Positions 40,585 through 49,035 of a DNA stretch of 64,000 nucleotides are shown here, in pieces. Every line of letters starts with the position of its first letter. Position 1 is the first letter of the stretch. The notes under the pieces were generated by a model, which was given only the letters and a program-made list of their open reading frames with translations, had not been told where the DNA came from and made no database searches. The translations under genes were made by a program, and so were the position numbers. The stretch is from Micromonospora sp. C31 (lineage in GTDB: Bacteria > Actinomycetota > Actinomycetes > Mycobacteriales > Micromonosporaceae). The stretch covers positions 62,001 through 126,000 of the forward strand of contig NZ_JAGPXN010000017.1 in the NCBI RefSeq assembly GCF_018070575.1. The letters run 5' to 3'.

Positions 40585-41352
40585 ATGACCACCACCACCG
40601 CCAGCGCGGGTCCGGCCCCGGCCGCCGCGCCACCCCCCGACCCGGCACCCACGCCACCTGGCCACCCGACCGCCCCGCCGCTGCCGGCACCCGTCGCGCC
40701 GCTGTACGAGCGGGTCCGCGCGGGCCGGGAGTTCGGCGCGAACGTCCGCTCCACCGTCGACGTGCTCTGGGTGCTCTACGACCGGATCCTGCGCGTCACC
40801 CCGCAGACCGTCGACGACCCCGGGCGGGACCGGTTCCTGCTCTCCAAGGGGCACGCCGTCGCCGGCTACTACGCCGTGCTCGCCGCGAAGGGATTCGTCC
40901 CCGCCGACTGGCTGGACGACCAGGGCGGGCCCCACAGCCTGCTCGGCGACCACCCCGACCGGATGCTGGTGCCCGGGGTGGAGATCGGCTCCGGCTCGTT
41001 GGGCCACGGGCTCGGGCTCGGCGTGGGCACCGCGCTCGGGCTGCGCGCCCAGGGCCTGCTGACGCCCCGGGTCCACGTGCTGCTCGGCGACGCGGAGCTG
41101 GACGAGGGCTCCAACCACGAGGCGATCGCGTACGCGGGGGCGACCGGGCTGGGCAGCCTGACCGCGATCGTGGTCGACAACGGCTCCGCCACGCACGGCT
41201 GGTCGGGTGGCGCCGCGGCCCGGTTCACCGTGAACGGCTGGACCGCCGCCACCGTCGACGGGCACGACCACGACGCCCTGCACACCGCCCTGACCGGGCA
41301 CGACAACCACCGGCCGCACGTCGTCGTCGCGGTCGTCGACCAGGGGGAGTGA
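40585..41352 (+). CDS. transketolase N-terminal (TPP-binding) subunit
   Basis: A 255-residue split transketolase alpha part. A Pro/Ala-rich N-terminal tail (1-35) precedes the TPP domain with LLSKGHAVAGYYAVLAAKGF, GSGSLGHGLGLGVGTALGL and the TPP/Mg motif GDAELDEGSNHEA...VVDNGS. Split transketolases are common in actinobacteria and act on sugar phosphates or in aminoshikimate/C7N-type chemistry. The ATG at 40585 is used; a TTG 15 nt earlier is possible. It overlaps the C-subunit gene by 4 bp (GTGA), so 1:1 synthesis is likely. Confidence 0.9.
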   Translation: MTTTTASAGPAPAAAPPPDPAPTPPGHPTAPPLPAPVAPLYERVRAGREFGANVRSTVDVLWVLYDRILRVTPQTVDDPGRDRFLLSKGHAVAGYYAVLAAKGFVPADWLDDQGGPHSLLGDHPDRMLVPGVEIGSGSLGHGLGLGVGTALGLRAQGLLTPRVHVLLGDAELDEGSNHEAIAYAGATGLGSLTAIVVDNGSATHGWSGGAAARFTVNGWTAATVDGHDHDALHTALTGHDNHRPHVVVAVVDQGE

Positions 41353-42257
41353 CAGTGCGAAACCGATTCGTCGAGACCACCACCGAGTTGCTGGCGCGGG
41401 ATCCGCGTACGGCCCTGGTGCTGGCGGACATCTCCGCCGACGCGTTCACCCCGGCCTTCGACCGGCACCCGGACCGGGTGCTCAACGTCGGGATCCGGGA
41501 ACAACTGCTGGTGGGCGTGGCCGGCGGACTCGCCCTGACCGGGCTCCGGCCGATCGCCCACAGCTACGCGCCGTTCCTGATCGAGCGGGCGTACGAGCAG
41601 ATCAAGCTCGACCTGGACCACCAGGGCGTGCACGCGGTGCTGGTCAGCATCGGCGCGTCGTACGACCGGGCGGAGTCCGGGCGTACCCACCTGTCGCCGG
41701 CCGACGTCTCGCTCGTCGACACCCTGCACGGCTGGACCGTGCACGTTCCCGGCCACCCCGACGAGGTACCCGCGCTGCTGCGGGACGCGGTGGCCGCCGA
41801 CGGCTCGGCGTACCTGCGGCTGTCCACCCTGCACAACGCCCGCCCGTACGGCGGCGACGGCGCGCTGCGGGTGCTCCGGGACGCGGGGCCGGGCGCGCCG
41901 CTGCTGGTCGCGGTGGGCCCGGTGCTGGACGCGGCGCTGGCGGCGGTCGGCGACCTGGGCGTGACGGTGGCCTACACCCACCGGCCGCGGCCGTTCGACA
42001 CGGCGGGGCTGCGGGCGTTGGCCGGCGACGCGGTGATCCTGGTGGAGCCCTACCTGGCCGGGACATCGGCCCGGGTGGTGTCGGCGGCCCTGGCCGACCG
42101 GCCGCACCGGCTGCTGGCGCTCGGTGTGGGACGGGAGGAGTTGCGCCGCTACGGCTCGGCCGAGGACCACACCCGCTGGCACGGGGTGGACGCCGCCGGG
42201 CTGCGCCGCTCGGTCGCCGGGTTCCTGGCAGCGGCGCCGGTGCCGGCCGGCCGCTGA
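41349..42257 (+). CDS. transketolase C-terminal subunit
   Basis: A 302-residue partner of the preceding gene, with the pyrimidine-binding domain (LVLADISADAF, RVLNVGIREQLLVGVAGGLA, with the catalytic-type Glu in REQ) and the C-terminal transketolase fold (GDAVILVEPYLAGTSARVV). It pairs with the N-subunit to form a complete active site. The GTG start overlaps the upstream stop. The gene ends 94 bp before a convergent glycosyltransferase gene. Confidence 0.9.
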   Translation: MTVRNRFVETTTELLARDPRTALVLADISADAFTPAFDRHPDRVLNVGIREQLLVGVAGGLALTGLRPIAHSYAPFLIERAYEQIKLDLDHQGVHAVLVSIGASYDRAESGRTHLSPADVSLVDTLHGWTVHVPGHPDEVPALLRDAVAADGSAYLRLSTLHNARPYGGDGALRVLRDAGPGAPLLVAVGPVLDAALAAVGDLGVTVAYTHRPRPFDTAGLRALAGDAVILVEPYLAGTSARVVSAALADRPHRLLALGVGREELRRYGSAEDHTRWHGVDAAGLRRSVAGFLAAAPVPAGR

Positions 42258-42350
42258 GGCACGATGGCCGCCGGGCCACGGCAGGCGGGGCGGGCCGGGG
42301 GCGAGGAGGCCGTTCCGGCGGGCGACGCGGGGGTGGTCAGCAGGGAGGAG

Positions 42351-43058
42351 TCAGCGGGTCGAGGCGCCGAGGGGGCGGCGGCGGGTGCGCTCGCGGCCGA
42401 GGATCCAGATCGCCTCGACGCCGTCCTTCCAGGTGATCTTCTTGCCCTCTTCGCGGCCCCGCGCCCGGTAGCTGATCGGGACCTCGTAGGGGCGGATGCG
42501 CTGGCGCAGCAGCTTGCCGGTGACCTCGGCCTCCATGCCGAAGCCGCGCGAGCGGACGTCGAGCGAGCGGTAGAGCGCCACCGGCATCAGCTTGAAGCAG
42601 GTCTCCAGGTCGCCGATGTAGGAGTTGAACAGCACGTTCGCCGCCATCGTGACGCCCTTGTTGCCCATCACGTACCAGAAGCTGTAGGCGCTGTGGCTGC
42701 CGAAGGTGCGGTTGCCGTAGACCACGGTGGCCCGCCCGTCGAGCACCGGGTCGAGCAGCTTGGGGATGTCCTGCGGGTCGTACTCCAGGTCGGCGTCGAG
42801 AATGACGATGTAGTCGCCCTCGGCGTTGTCGACCGCCGTCCTGATGGCGGCGCCCTTACCGGCGTTGCGCTGGTGGGTGATGACCCGCAGGCGCGCGTCG
42901 TCGGCCCGACCGAGGATCTCACCGGTGCCGTCCCGGCTGCCGTCGTCGACCACGACCAGCTCGATCTCACACGGGTAGTCGACCGCCAATGCCTGCTTGA
43001 GGGCATCCGCGATGCGTTCTTCCTCGTTGTAGACCGGCATGAGGATCGAGAGCTTCAC
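42351..43058 (-). CDS. family 2 glycosyltransferase
   Basis: A 235-residue GT2 protein with SILMPVYNEEERIADALKQ, LVVVDDGSRDGTGEIL, NAGKGAAIRTAVDNAEGDYI and the metal-binding DADLEYDP motif, followed by GFGMEAEVTGKLLRQ. It is soluble, without the membrane helices of DPM3-type fusions, and resembles polyprenyl-phosphate-sugar synthases (DPM-like). The GTG at 43058 is favoured because GGAG lies 6 nt before it; a GTG at 43070 would add four residues. The divergent gene encodes a membrane GT-C-type protein that could use the polyprenyl-linked product. Confidence 0.88.
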   Translation of the reverse strand: MKLSILMPVYNEEERIADALKQALAVDYPCEIELVVVDDGSRDGTGEILGRADDARLRVITHQRNAGKGAAIRTAVDNAEGDYIVILDADLEYDPQDIPKLLDPVLDGRATVVYGNRTFGSHSAYSFWYVMGNKGVTMAANVLFNSYIGDLETCFKLMPVALYRSLDVRSRGFGMEAEVTGKLLRQRIRPYEVPISYRARGREEGKKITWKDGVEAIWILGRERTRRRPLGASTR

Positions 43059-43161
43059 GGGAATCTCCACGGTGGCGACGATATGTCGGCCCTAGCCTAG
43101 CCTGGCCACCAGCGACACGGTGTTCAGCACTGCGGACAGTGGGCGCGGCGGACTCAGGTCG

Positions 43162-45468
43162 ATGGTGTTTACTGCCGCCATGTCGGCAGTCGGCTACCCG
43201 CTCGTCCTGGCGCCGGTCGCCGCGATCGGACTGCTCGCCGTGGCGCTCCGGCCGGTCGTGCCCGGCACCGTCGCCCGGCGGCGCCTCGCGCTGCTCCGGG
43301 CGGCTGTGGTCACCGGCGCCTTCGCGGTGCTCACCGTCGAGCTGATGGGCGCGCTACGGCTGCTCACCCTGCCCGCGTTCGCCGCCGCCTGGCTGTCGTT
43401 CCTCGCCGCCGCGGTCACCGCCGCCGGCTGGCGACGCCGCCGGGACGCCGCGCGTGGCACGGCCCGGGCCGCCACCCACCGCGCGGTCGAGGTCGTCGCC
43501 GCGCCCGAACCGGCGCTGGTCGGCGCGGCGGCCGGGCCGGCCGCCGGCACCCCGCCCCCCGCGCTCCCGCCGCCGGCCGCCGCGCGCCCCGTCGCGGCCC
43601 GCCGCGCCGGCTGGTCGACCCGGCTGGCCCACGCCTGGCGTACGGCGGGTCGGGGCGAGCGGCTGCTCGCCGGCACGGTCGGCGGACTGCTGCTGGTCGA
43701 GTTGCTGATCGCGCTGCTGGCCGAGCCGAACAACTTCGACTCGCAGACCTACCACCTGCCCAAGGTGGAGCACTGGGTGGCCCGGGGCGGCCTGGACTTC
43801 TGGCCCACCGCCATCCACCGGCAGGTGACCATCCCGCCCGGTGCCGAGTACCTGCTGCTGCACCTGCGCCTGTTCACCGGCGGGGACGCGCTGCACAACC
43901 TGGTGCAGTGGGCGGCCGGCGTCGGCGTACTGCTGGCGGCCACCCGGATCACCGCACAGCTCGGCGGGGGACGCCGGGCCCAACTGCTCACCGCGTTCGT
44001 GCTCGCCACCACCCCGATGGTGGCGCTCCAGGCGACCAGCACCCAGACGGACCTGGTCTGCGCCGCGTGGGTGGCCTGCGCGGCGACGGTGGCGCTGGAC
44101 GGGCTGCGTCGGCCCGCCGGGGTCGGGGCGATGCTGGCGCTGGGCGCGGCCACCGGGCTGACCGCGCTGACCAAGACCAGCGGCCTGGTCGCGGTCGGGC
44201 CGCTGCTGCTGCTCTGGGGGCTGGCCCAGCTCCGACTGGCCCGCACCGGCCCCGCACCGGACCGCACGGGACCGGACCGCACCGGACCGGCCCGCACCGG
44301 ACCGGACCGCGCGGGACCGGACCGCGCGGCGGCGCTCGGCGGGGGCACCGACGCCGTCGACCCGGCCCCGGCCGGTGACTCGCGGCCCCGGCGGCAGGTG
44401 CGCCGGACCGTCGCCGGGTCGGCGCTGATCCTGCTCGTCGCGACGGTGGTGGTCGGGCCGTTCCTGGCCCGGGTGACCGCCGAGTTCGGGCACCCGCTCG
44501 GGCCACCCCGGCTGCGCGAGTCCATCCCGATGGAGCGGCACGACCCGCCGTCGCTGGTCGTCAACGCGCTGCGGATCGCGCACACCGCGTTCGACACGCC
44601 GCTCGCGCCGCTGCGCCGGGCGGGCGCCGAGGCGATCATCGGCGGCGCCCGGCTGATCGGGGTGGACCCGCAGGACCGGGCCACCACCTTCGGAAGGGAA
44701 CGGTTCCCGGAGCCGTCCTGGTATCCGGACGAGGACCGGGTGGCCTTTCCGCTGGCCGGGGCGCTGGCGGCGATCGGGGCGGCGATAGCGCTGGCCCGCC
44801 CCGGCCGGATCAGCCCGACGCAGGCGGGGCCGCTGCGCGCGTACGCGGTGGTCGTGGTGGCGGCCCTGCTGCTGCACACCGCCATGATCAAGTGGCAGCC
44901 GTGGGGCAACCGCCTGCTGCTCTACGCGCTGACGCTGGCCGTACCGCTGGCGGGCCTCTGGCTGGACGCGCTGTTCCGGCGCCGGGCCGGCGGCACAGCG
45001 GGCCGGCGGTCGGTGGCGGCCGGGCTCGCGGTGAGCGTGCTGGCCACCTGCGCGCTGGCCGGGGTGCTGGCCGTGTCGTACGGCTTCCCGCGCCGGCTGG
45101 TCGGAGCGGGCTCGGTCTTCACGACCTCCGAGTGGGACACCCGGTTCCTGCGGCGGCCCCAGTGGGCGGAGGAGTTCCGCTGGGCCGCCGACGCGGTACG
45201 CGCGACGGACGCCCGCCGGATCGGCCTGGTGCAGCAGAACGACAACTGGGAGTACCCCTGGTGGCTGCTGCTGCGCGACGCGGACGGGCGGCCGCCGGAG
45301 CTGGTGGCGCTCCAGTCGGTGCTGCCCGGCCGCCCGCCGGCCGACCCGGCCTCGGTCGACGCCGTCGTCTGCACCGGTAGCCGGCCGGCGTGCACGGCGC
45401 TGGTGCCGGCGGGCTGGCGGGTGCAGTTCCGGGGCTACGTCGGTTACGCCCTCCCACCGGAACGCTGA
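43162..45468 (+). CDS. GT39/PMT-like membrane glycosyltransferase candidate
   Basis: A 768-residue protein with about 12-13 membrane segments. After the first loop comes EPNNFDSQTYHLPKVEHWVA, with acidic residues like the D/E site of GT-C enzymes (GT39/ArnT type), then HRQVTIPPGAEYLLLHLRLF and ALQATSTQTDLVCAAWVA. A low-complexity stretch of RTGPD units (about 44241-44330) lies in a cytosolic loop. The N-terminal 150 residues hold two extra helices and an Ala/Pro linker. The ATG at 43162 is chosen; GTG 43120 and ATG 43180 are alternatives. Confidence 0.75.
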   Translation: MVFTAAMSAVGYPLVLAPVAAIGLLAVALRPVVPGTVARRRLALLRAAVVTGAFAVLTVELMGALRLLTLPAFAAAWLSFLAAAVTAAGWRRRRDAARGTARAATHRAVEVVAAPEPALVGAAAGPAAGTPPPALPPPAAARPVAARRAGWSTRLAHAWRTAGRGERLLAGTVGGLLLVELLIALLAEPNNFDSQTYHLPKVEHWVARGGLDFWPTAIHRQVTIPPGAEYLLLHLRLFTGGDALHNLVQWAAGVGVLLAATRITAQLGGGRRAQLLTAFVLATTPMVALQATSTQTDLVCAAWVACAATVALDGLRRPAGVGAMLALGAATGLTALTKTSGLVAVGPLLLLWGLAQLRLARTGPAPDRTGPDRTGPARTGPDRAGPDRAAALGGGTDAVDPAPAGDSRPRRQVRRTVAGSALILLVATVVVGPFLARVTAEFGHPLGPPRLRESIPMERHDPPSLVVNALRIAHTAFDTPLAPLRRAGAEAIIGGARLIGVDPQDRATTFGRERFPEPSWYPDEDRVAFPLAGALAAIGAAIALARPGRISPTQAGPLRAYAVVVVAALLLHTAMIKWQPWGNRLLLYALTLAVPLAGLWLDALFRRRAGGTAGRRSVAAGLAVSVLATCALAGVLAVSYGFPRRLVGAGSVFTTSEWDTRFLRRPQWAEEFRWAADAVRATDARRIGLVQQNDNWEYPWWLLLRDADGRPPELVALQSVLPGRPPADPASVDAVVCTGSRPACTALVPAGWRVQFRGYVGYALPPER
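44241..44330. repeat. ACCGGACCGC-type low-complexity repeat in coding DNA
   Basis: Short imperfect units of CGCACCGGACCGG and CGCGGGACCGGAC repeat about six times and encode alternating R-T-G-P-D/A residues in a loop of the GT39-like protein. Slippage here would change loop length by multiples of five residues or shift the frame. Confidence 0.75.
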
Positions 45469-45568
45469 CCCGCGGGACGCCGCACGGTTCGCCCGGACCG
45501 CCCGGTCCTGCACCCGGCGGGCAAGGACTCCGAGGCGGGCCCGCCGGCGACGGCGGGCCCCACCCCAC

Positions 45569-46159
45569 CTACTTCTGCCTGGCCGGCACCACGATCAGGC
45601 GGGCGACCCCGCCGGCGCCTTCCTTGGCGCCGGCCACGCCGACCGTCGTACCGACCTTGACGTCGGCGGACCGGATCGTCGTACGACGCTCCACGACGCG
45701 CAGCTTGTCGCCGAAGGTCCAGGTCATGGTGAAACCGTCGGCGGACTTCACGGTCATCGAGTCGCCGTCGACCGCGGTCACCTCGCCCCGCTGCACGGCG
45801 ACCGTCTTCGTCCCGCCGTCCTTCGTCCGCACCACGGCCTCGCCGTGCAGGGTGTTCCTCCGCAGCAGCACCCGGGCCTGCCGACGCTCGCGCCGCTCCT
45901 CCACCCGCTCCCGCCGCTGCTCCCCGGCCGCGCCCGGCGACGCCCCCGGTGAGGCGGGGGCGGCCATCGGTTCGACGTCCAGGTCGTTGGCGTCGAAGCC
46001 CATCGCGGCCAGCGCCTGGCCCTCGGCGCCCAGCGCCGCGACGACCTCGACGGCGGTCTCCCCAGCCGACTGCCCGGCCGGCCCGGCGGCGCCGCACCCG
46101 CCGACGCCGAGCGCGACCGCCGCGAGCAGCGCGGTGGTGGCGATTCCCCAACGTGCCAT
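45569..46159 (-). CDS. lipoprotein downstream of a two-component pair
   Basis: A 196-residue lipoprotein. The signal peptide has ATTALLAAVALGVGG ending in a lipobox (VGGC, Cys at 22). The mature protein has a Glu/Arg-rich helix (EQRRERVEERRERRQARVLL) and a beta-rich C-terminal half (GEVTAVDGDSMTVKSADGF, TTIRSADVKVGTTVG) resembling a DUF5666/OB-like fold. It is the last gene of an operon with the response regulator and histidine kinase, 55 bp after the kinase, so it could be a sensing accessory or target. GGGAG precedes the ATG. Confidence 0.8.
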   Translation of the reverse strand: MARWGIATTALLAAVALGVGGCGAAGPAGQSAGETAVEVVAALGAEGQALAAMGFDANDLDVEPMAAPASPGASPGAAGEQRRERVEERRERRQARVLLRRNTLHGEAVVRTKDGGTKTVAVQRGEVTAVDGDSMTVKSADGFTMTWTFGDKLRVVERRTTIRSADVKVGTTVGVAGAKEGAGGVARLIVVPARQK

Positions 46160-46214
46160 GAGTCTCCCTCTCGTCCGTGGAACCCCAGCCTCCCGCCGTA
46201 CCGCGAGCGACAGG

Positions 46215-47633
46215 TCAGACCGATGTTCGGATCCGGTAAGGATCCGGGGGCAGCCGGACGGCGAACGCGGCGCCGCCCTCGGGGGCGTGCCCCGCCGCGA
46301 TCTCCCCGCCGAGCCGGCGGACCAGGCCGGCGGCGAGCGCCAGCCCCACCCCGCTGCCGACCTTGCGCACCCCCCGGTAACGCTCGTGCAGGGCACCCCG
46401 CTCGAAGGCCACCGCCAGGTCGTCGTCGGTGAGGCCCGGTCCGCCGTCGCGGACCTCGACGACGCCGCCCGCCGCCGGGTCCGCCCCGACCGCCCGGACC
46501 GCGAGCACGATCGGCGCCCCCGGCGGTACGACCCGCAGCGCGTTCTCCAGCAGCCCGTCCACCACCTGCCGGATCCGACCCGGATCGGTGTACGCCGGCA
46601 CCGGCGCGTCCGGGACCTCCGCGCGGAACGGCACCCCGACCGCCGCGCACCGGTCGGCCCACGTCCGACCCGCGTCGGCGGCCAGCCGGGCGAGGTCCAC
46701 CGGCACCGGTTCGAGCGGGAAGTCGGCGGCCTCCAACCGGGCCAACGCCAGCAGGTCACTGACCAGGCGGTCCAGGTGCTGCGCCTCCGCGAGCACGGTA
46801 CGCCCGGCGCCGGCCGCGTCCGCCGGCCCGATCACCCCGTCGGCCAGTGCCTCGGCGTAGCCCCGGATCGCGGTCAACGGGGTGCGCAATTCGTGCGAGA
46901 TGGAGAGCAGGAACTCCCGTTGCCGGCCCTCGCTCGTGGCCAGCGCGGCGGCCAGCCCGTTCAGCGCGTACGCCAGGTCGGCCACCTCGTCGGGCGGCTC
47001 CACCGGTACGCGTACCGCCCGGTCCCCGGCGCGCAGCCGGGCGGCGGCGTCGGCGGCACGCCGGATCGGCCGGGCCAGCCTGCGGGCGAGCAGCAGCCCG
47101 GCGACCACCCCGGCGGCGAGCCCGGCCAGCAGCGGCAGCCAGAGGCTGGGCACGACCTGCCGCCACGGCGCGGTGGGCCGGGACCGGGTCAGCACCACCC
47201 CGTCGCCGCCGGGCAGGGCACGTCCCTGGATGAGGGTGCGCCGCCCGTCGAGCGGGCGACGGGTCGACACGTTGCGCCCCTCGGCGACGCGCCGCACCAC
47301 CCGCGACGGCAGGCCGGGGCGGTCGGCCACCCCGCCCCGGATCAGGTACGCGTCGACGCCCTGGGCGTTGAGCTGCCGGATGATCCGCTCCTCGTCGGCG
47401 GTCCGCCCGGTCGCCAACCTGGGGCGCAGCACCTCGGCCGAGAGCCGCGCCTGGGCGGCCAGCGCCTCCTGGTCGCGCCGCTCCACGCCGCGTGCCGCCA
47501 GCGGCACCGCGACGATCGCGGTGACCAGCACGGAGACCAGGGCGACCGCGCAGGTGACCAGCACCGCGCGGGAGGTCAGCGTCCGGCCGGGACGGTGCCG
47601 AGGCGGTGGCGACGCGGCGGTCGGCTCAGCCAT
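46215..47633 (-). CDS. HAMP-domain sensor histidine kinase
   Basis: A 472-residue kinase. Membrane helices at about 22-47 and 163-183 flank a periplasmic domain of about 115 residues. HAMP follows (ARRLARPIRRAADAAARL), then HisKA with H247 in SISHELRTPLTAIRGYAEA, and HATPase with LLENALRVVPPG (N box) and RDGGPGLTDDD (G1), then GSGVGLALAAGL (G2). All catalytic motifs are intact. Its start overlaps the stop of the response regulator by 8 bp. The signal is unknown; a downstream lipoprotein is co-transcribed. Confidence 0.92.
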   Translation of the reverse strand: MAEPTAASPPPRHRPGRTLTSRAVLVTCAVALVSVLVTAIVAVPLAARGVERRDQEALAAQARLSAEVLRPRLATGRTADEERIIRQLNAQGVDAYLIRGGVADRPGLPSRVVRRVAEGRNVSTRRPLDGRRTLIQGRALPGGDGVVLTRSRPTAPWRQVVPSLWLPLLAGLAAGVVAGLLLARRLARPIRRAADAAARLRAGDRAVRVPVEPPDEVADLAYALNGLAAALATSEGRQREFLLSISHELRTPLTAIRGYAEALADGVIGPADAAGAGRTVLAEAQHLDRLVSDLLALARLEAADFPLEPVPVDLARLAADAGRTWADRCAAVGVPFRAEVPDAPVPAYTDPGRIRQVVDGLLENALRVVPPGAPIVLAVRAVGADPAAGGVVEVRDGGPGLTDDDLAVAFERGALHERYRGVRKVGSGVGLALAAGLVRRLGGEIAAGHAPEGGAAFAVRLPPDPYRIRTSV

Positions 47634-48318
47634 CGGCGGCGTACCCGACGCCCCGGTGGGTGCGGATCACGCCGGCCCCGCCCAGCTTCGACCGGACCTG
47701 TGCGACGTGCACGTCGACCGTCCGGGTGCCGGCGTGCGCCGCGTACCCCCACACCCCGGCGAGCAGTTCCTCCCTGGTGAAGACCCGGCCGGGTCGGGCC
47801 ATCAGGTACGCCAGCAGGTCGAACTCGGTGGAGGTGAGCTGGACCGGGGTGCCTGCGACGGTCACCGTCCGGCGGGTCGGGTCGAGGGCCACCGCGCCGA
47901 CGACCCGGGGCTGGCCCGTCCCCTCCGGCGTCCCGGCGGTGCGCCGCAGCACCGCCCGCACCCGGGCGACCAGTTCGCGGGGGCTGAACGGCTTGGTGAC
48001 GTAGTCGTCCGCCCCCAGCTCCAGCCCGACGACGCGGTCCACCTCGTCGTCGCGGGCGGTGAGGAAGATGACCGGAGTCCAGTCGCCGGCCTCGCGCAGC
48101 CGCCGGCAGACCTCGGTGCCGGTCAGGGCGGGCAGCGCGATGTCGAGGACGCAGGCCACCGGACGCAGGCGGCGCGCGGCTGCCAGCCCGGCCGCCCCGT
48201 CCCGTTCGAGGTGCACGCCGAAGCCGTCCCGGCTCAGGTAGAGCCGGACCAGGTCGGCGATGGCCGGCTCGTCCTCCACCACGAGGACGAGCCCGCGAGG
48301 CGGGGCGTCGACGGTCAC
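47626..48318 (-). CDS. OmpR/PhoB-type response regulator
   Basis: A 230-residue two-domain regulator. The receiver domain has the acidic pair E15-D16, the phosphoacceptor D59 in ACVLDIALPALTG, and the conserved Lys in DDYVTKPFSPRELVAR. The winged-helix output has QLTSTEFDLLAYLMARPG and TRTVDVHVAQVRSKLGG. It is the first gene of the operon RR-kinase-lipoprotein. The GTG at 48318 gives the standard N-terminus; the preceding Shine-Dalgarno sequence is weak. Confidence 0.92.
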   Translation of the reverse strand: MTVDAPPRGLVLVVEDEPAIADLVRLYLSRDGFGVHLERDGAAGLAAARRLRPVACVLDIALPALTGTEVCRRLREAGDWTPVIFLTARDDEVDRVVGLELGADDYVTKPFSPRELVARVRAVLRRTAGTPEGTGQPRVVGAVALDPTRRTVTVAGTPVQLTSTEFDLLAYLMARPGRVFTREELLAGVWGYAAHAGTRTVDVHVAQVRSKLGGAGVIRTHRGVGYAADG

Positions 48319-48385
48319 CGGCCCATGATTGCCGACGCCGCGGCGCCGGAGGGCCGGCGCATGTTCGGGTTCGGTAAAGAAGCGG

Positions 48386-48898
48386 TCAGCGCACCACGGC
48401 GGGGCGCAGGGCGCCGGACCGCGCGACCTGCGACGCCTCGCCGATGGTGGCGACGAGCCGCTCCCGGGGCAGCCGCAGCCGGGTCCGGAAGGCGTGGTCG
48501 AGCAGCGCGTCGAGCTGCCACACCTGCTGCGGGTGGCGGGTGCGGATGAGGAACCGCTCGCGGATGCCGTCGATCGCGGTGGCGGCCAGCTCGACCGAGT
48601 GCAGGCGCGGGTCGGGGCTCCAGGTGACGTTGCTGAGTTCCCGCAGTTCCGTGTTGAGGTGCAGACGCAGCCGGTGCAGCACGCGGGTCTGCCGGGTGAC
48701 GACCAGCCGCCGGTGGGTGAGCAGGAACAGGTACTCGCCGGCCATCGGGCGGTCCGGCCGCGCGCACCGGGTGACGAGGATGGTGGCGTCGCCGGAACCG
48801 ACGCAGCGCCGGAAGACCGGCATGTGCCGGGTGACGGTCTGCACCGCCAGCCCGGCCTCGGAGGCGGCCGGGAGGAACGTGCGGGAGAAGACGTCCAT
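48386..48898 (-). CDS. hypothetical protein with PH-like pattern
   Basis: A 170-residue soluble protein of unknown function. The middle part (GEYLFLLTHRRLVVTRQTRV, LHLNTELRELSNVTWSPD, RFLIRTRHPQQVWQLDALL) has the strand/helix order of bacterial PH-like domains, ending in an amphipathic helix. No membrane segment or signal peptide is present. It lies just upstream of the response regulator on the same strand, 67 bp apart, so it could share a transcript. The ATG at 48898 follows a GGGCAGGGC. Confidence 0.6.
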   Translation of the reverse strand: MDVFSRTFLPAASEAGLAVQTVTRHMPVFRRCVGSGDATILVTRCARPDRPMAGEYLFLLTHRRLVVTRQTRVLHRLRLHLNTELRELSNVTWSPDPRLHSVELAATAIDGIRERFLIRTRHPQQVWQLDALLDHAFRTRLRLPRERLVATIGEASQVARSGALRPAVVR

Positions 48899-49035
48899 GC
48901 CCTGCCCAACGAGGCGCGGCCTGGGGTGACGCGGCTCACGTGGCAGTTCTGGAAGTTCCACGCGCCCGCGTCGCACCGCCTGTCCGGTCTTTTCGCAGGC
49001 CCCCGGGGCGGTCGACCGGCATGGCCGCGGCGGGC

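Noticed and set aside
44241..44330. Possible CRISPR array from regular GC-rich units
   Set aside because: Units are only about 13-15 bp with no spacers and lie inside an intact coding frame; a low-complexity loop explains them.
43354..45513. 719-codon minus-strand frame opposite the GT39-like gene
   Set aside because: A shadow frame typical of high-GC DNA; the plus strand has a membrane-protein hydropathy pattern and family motifs.
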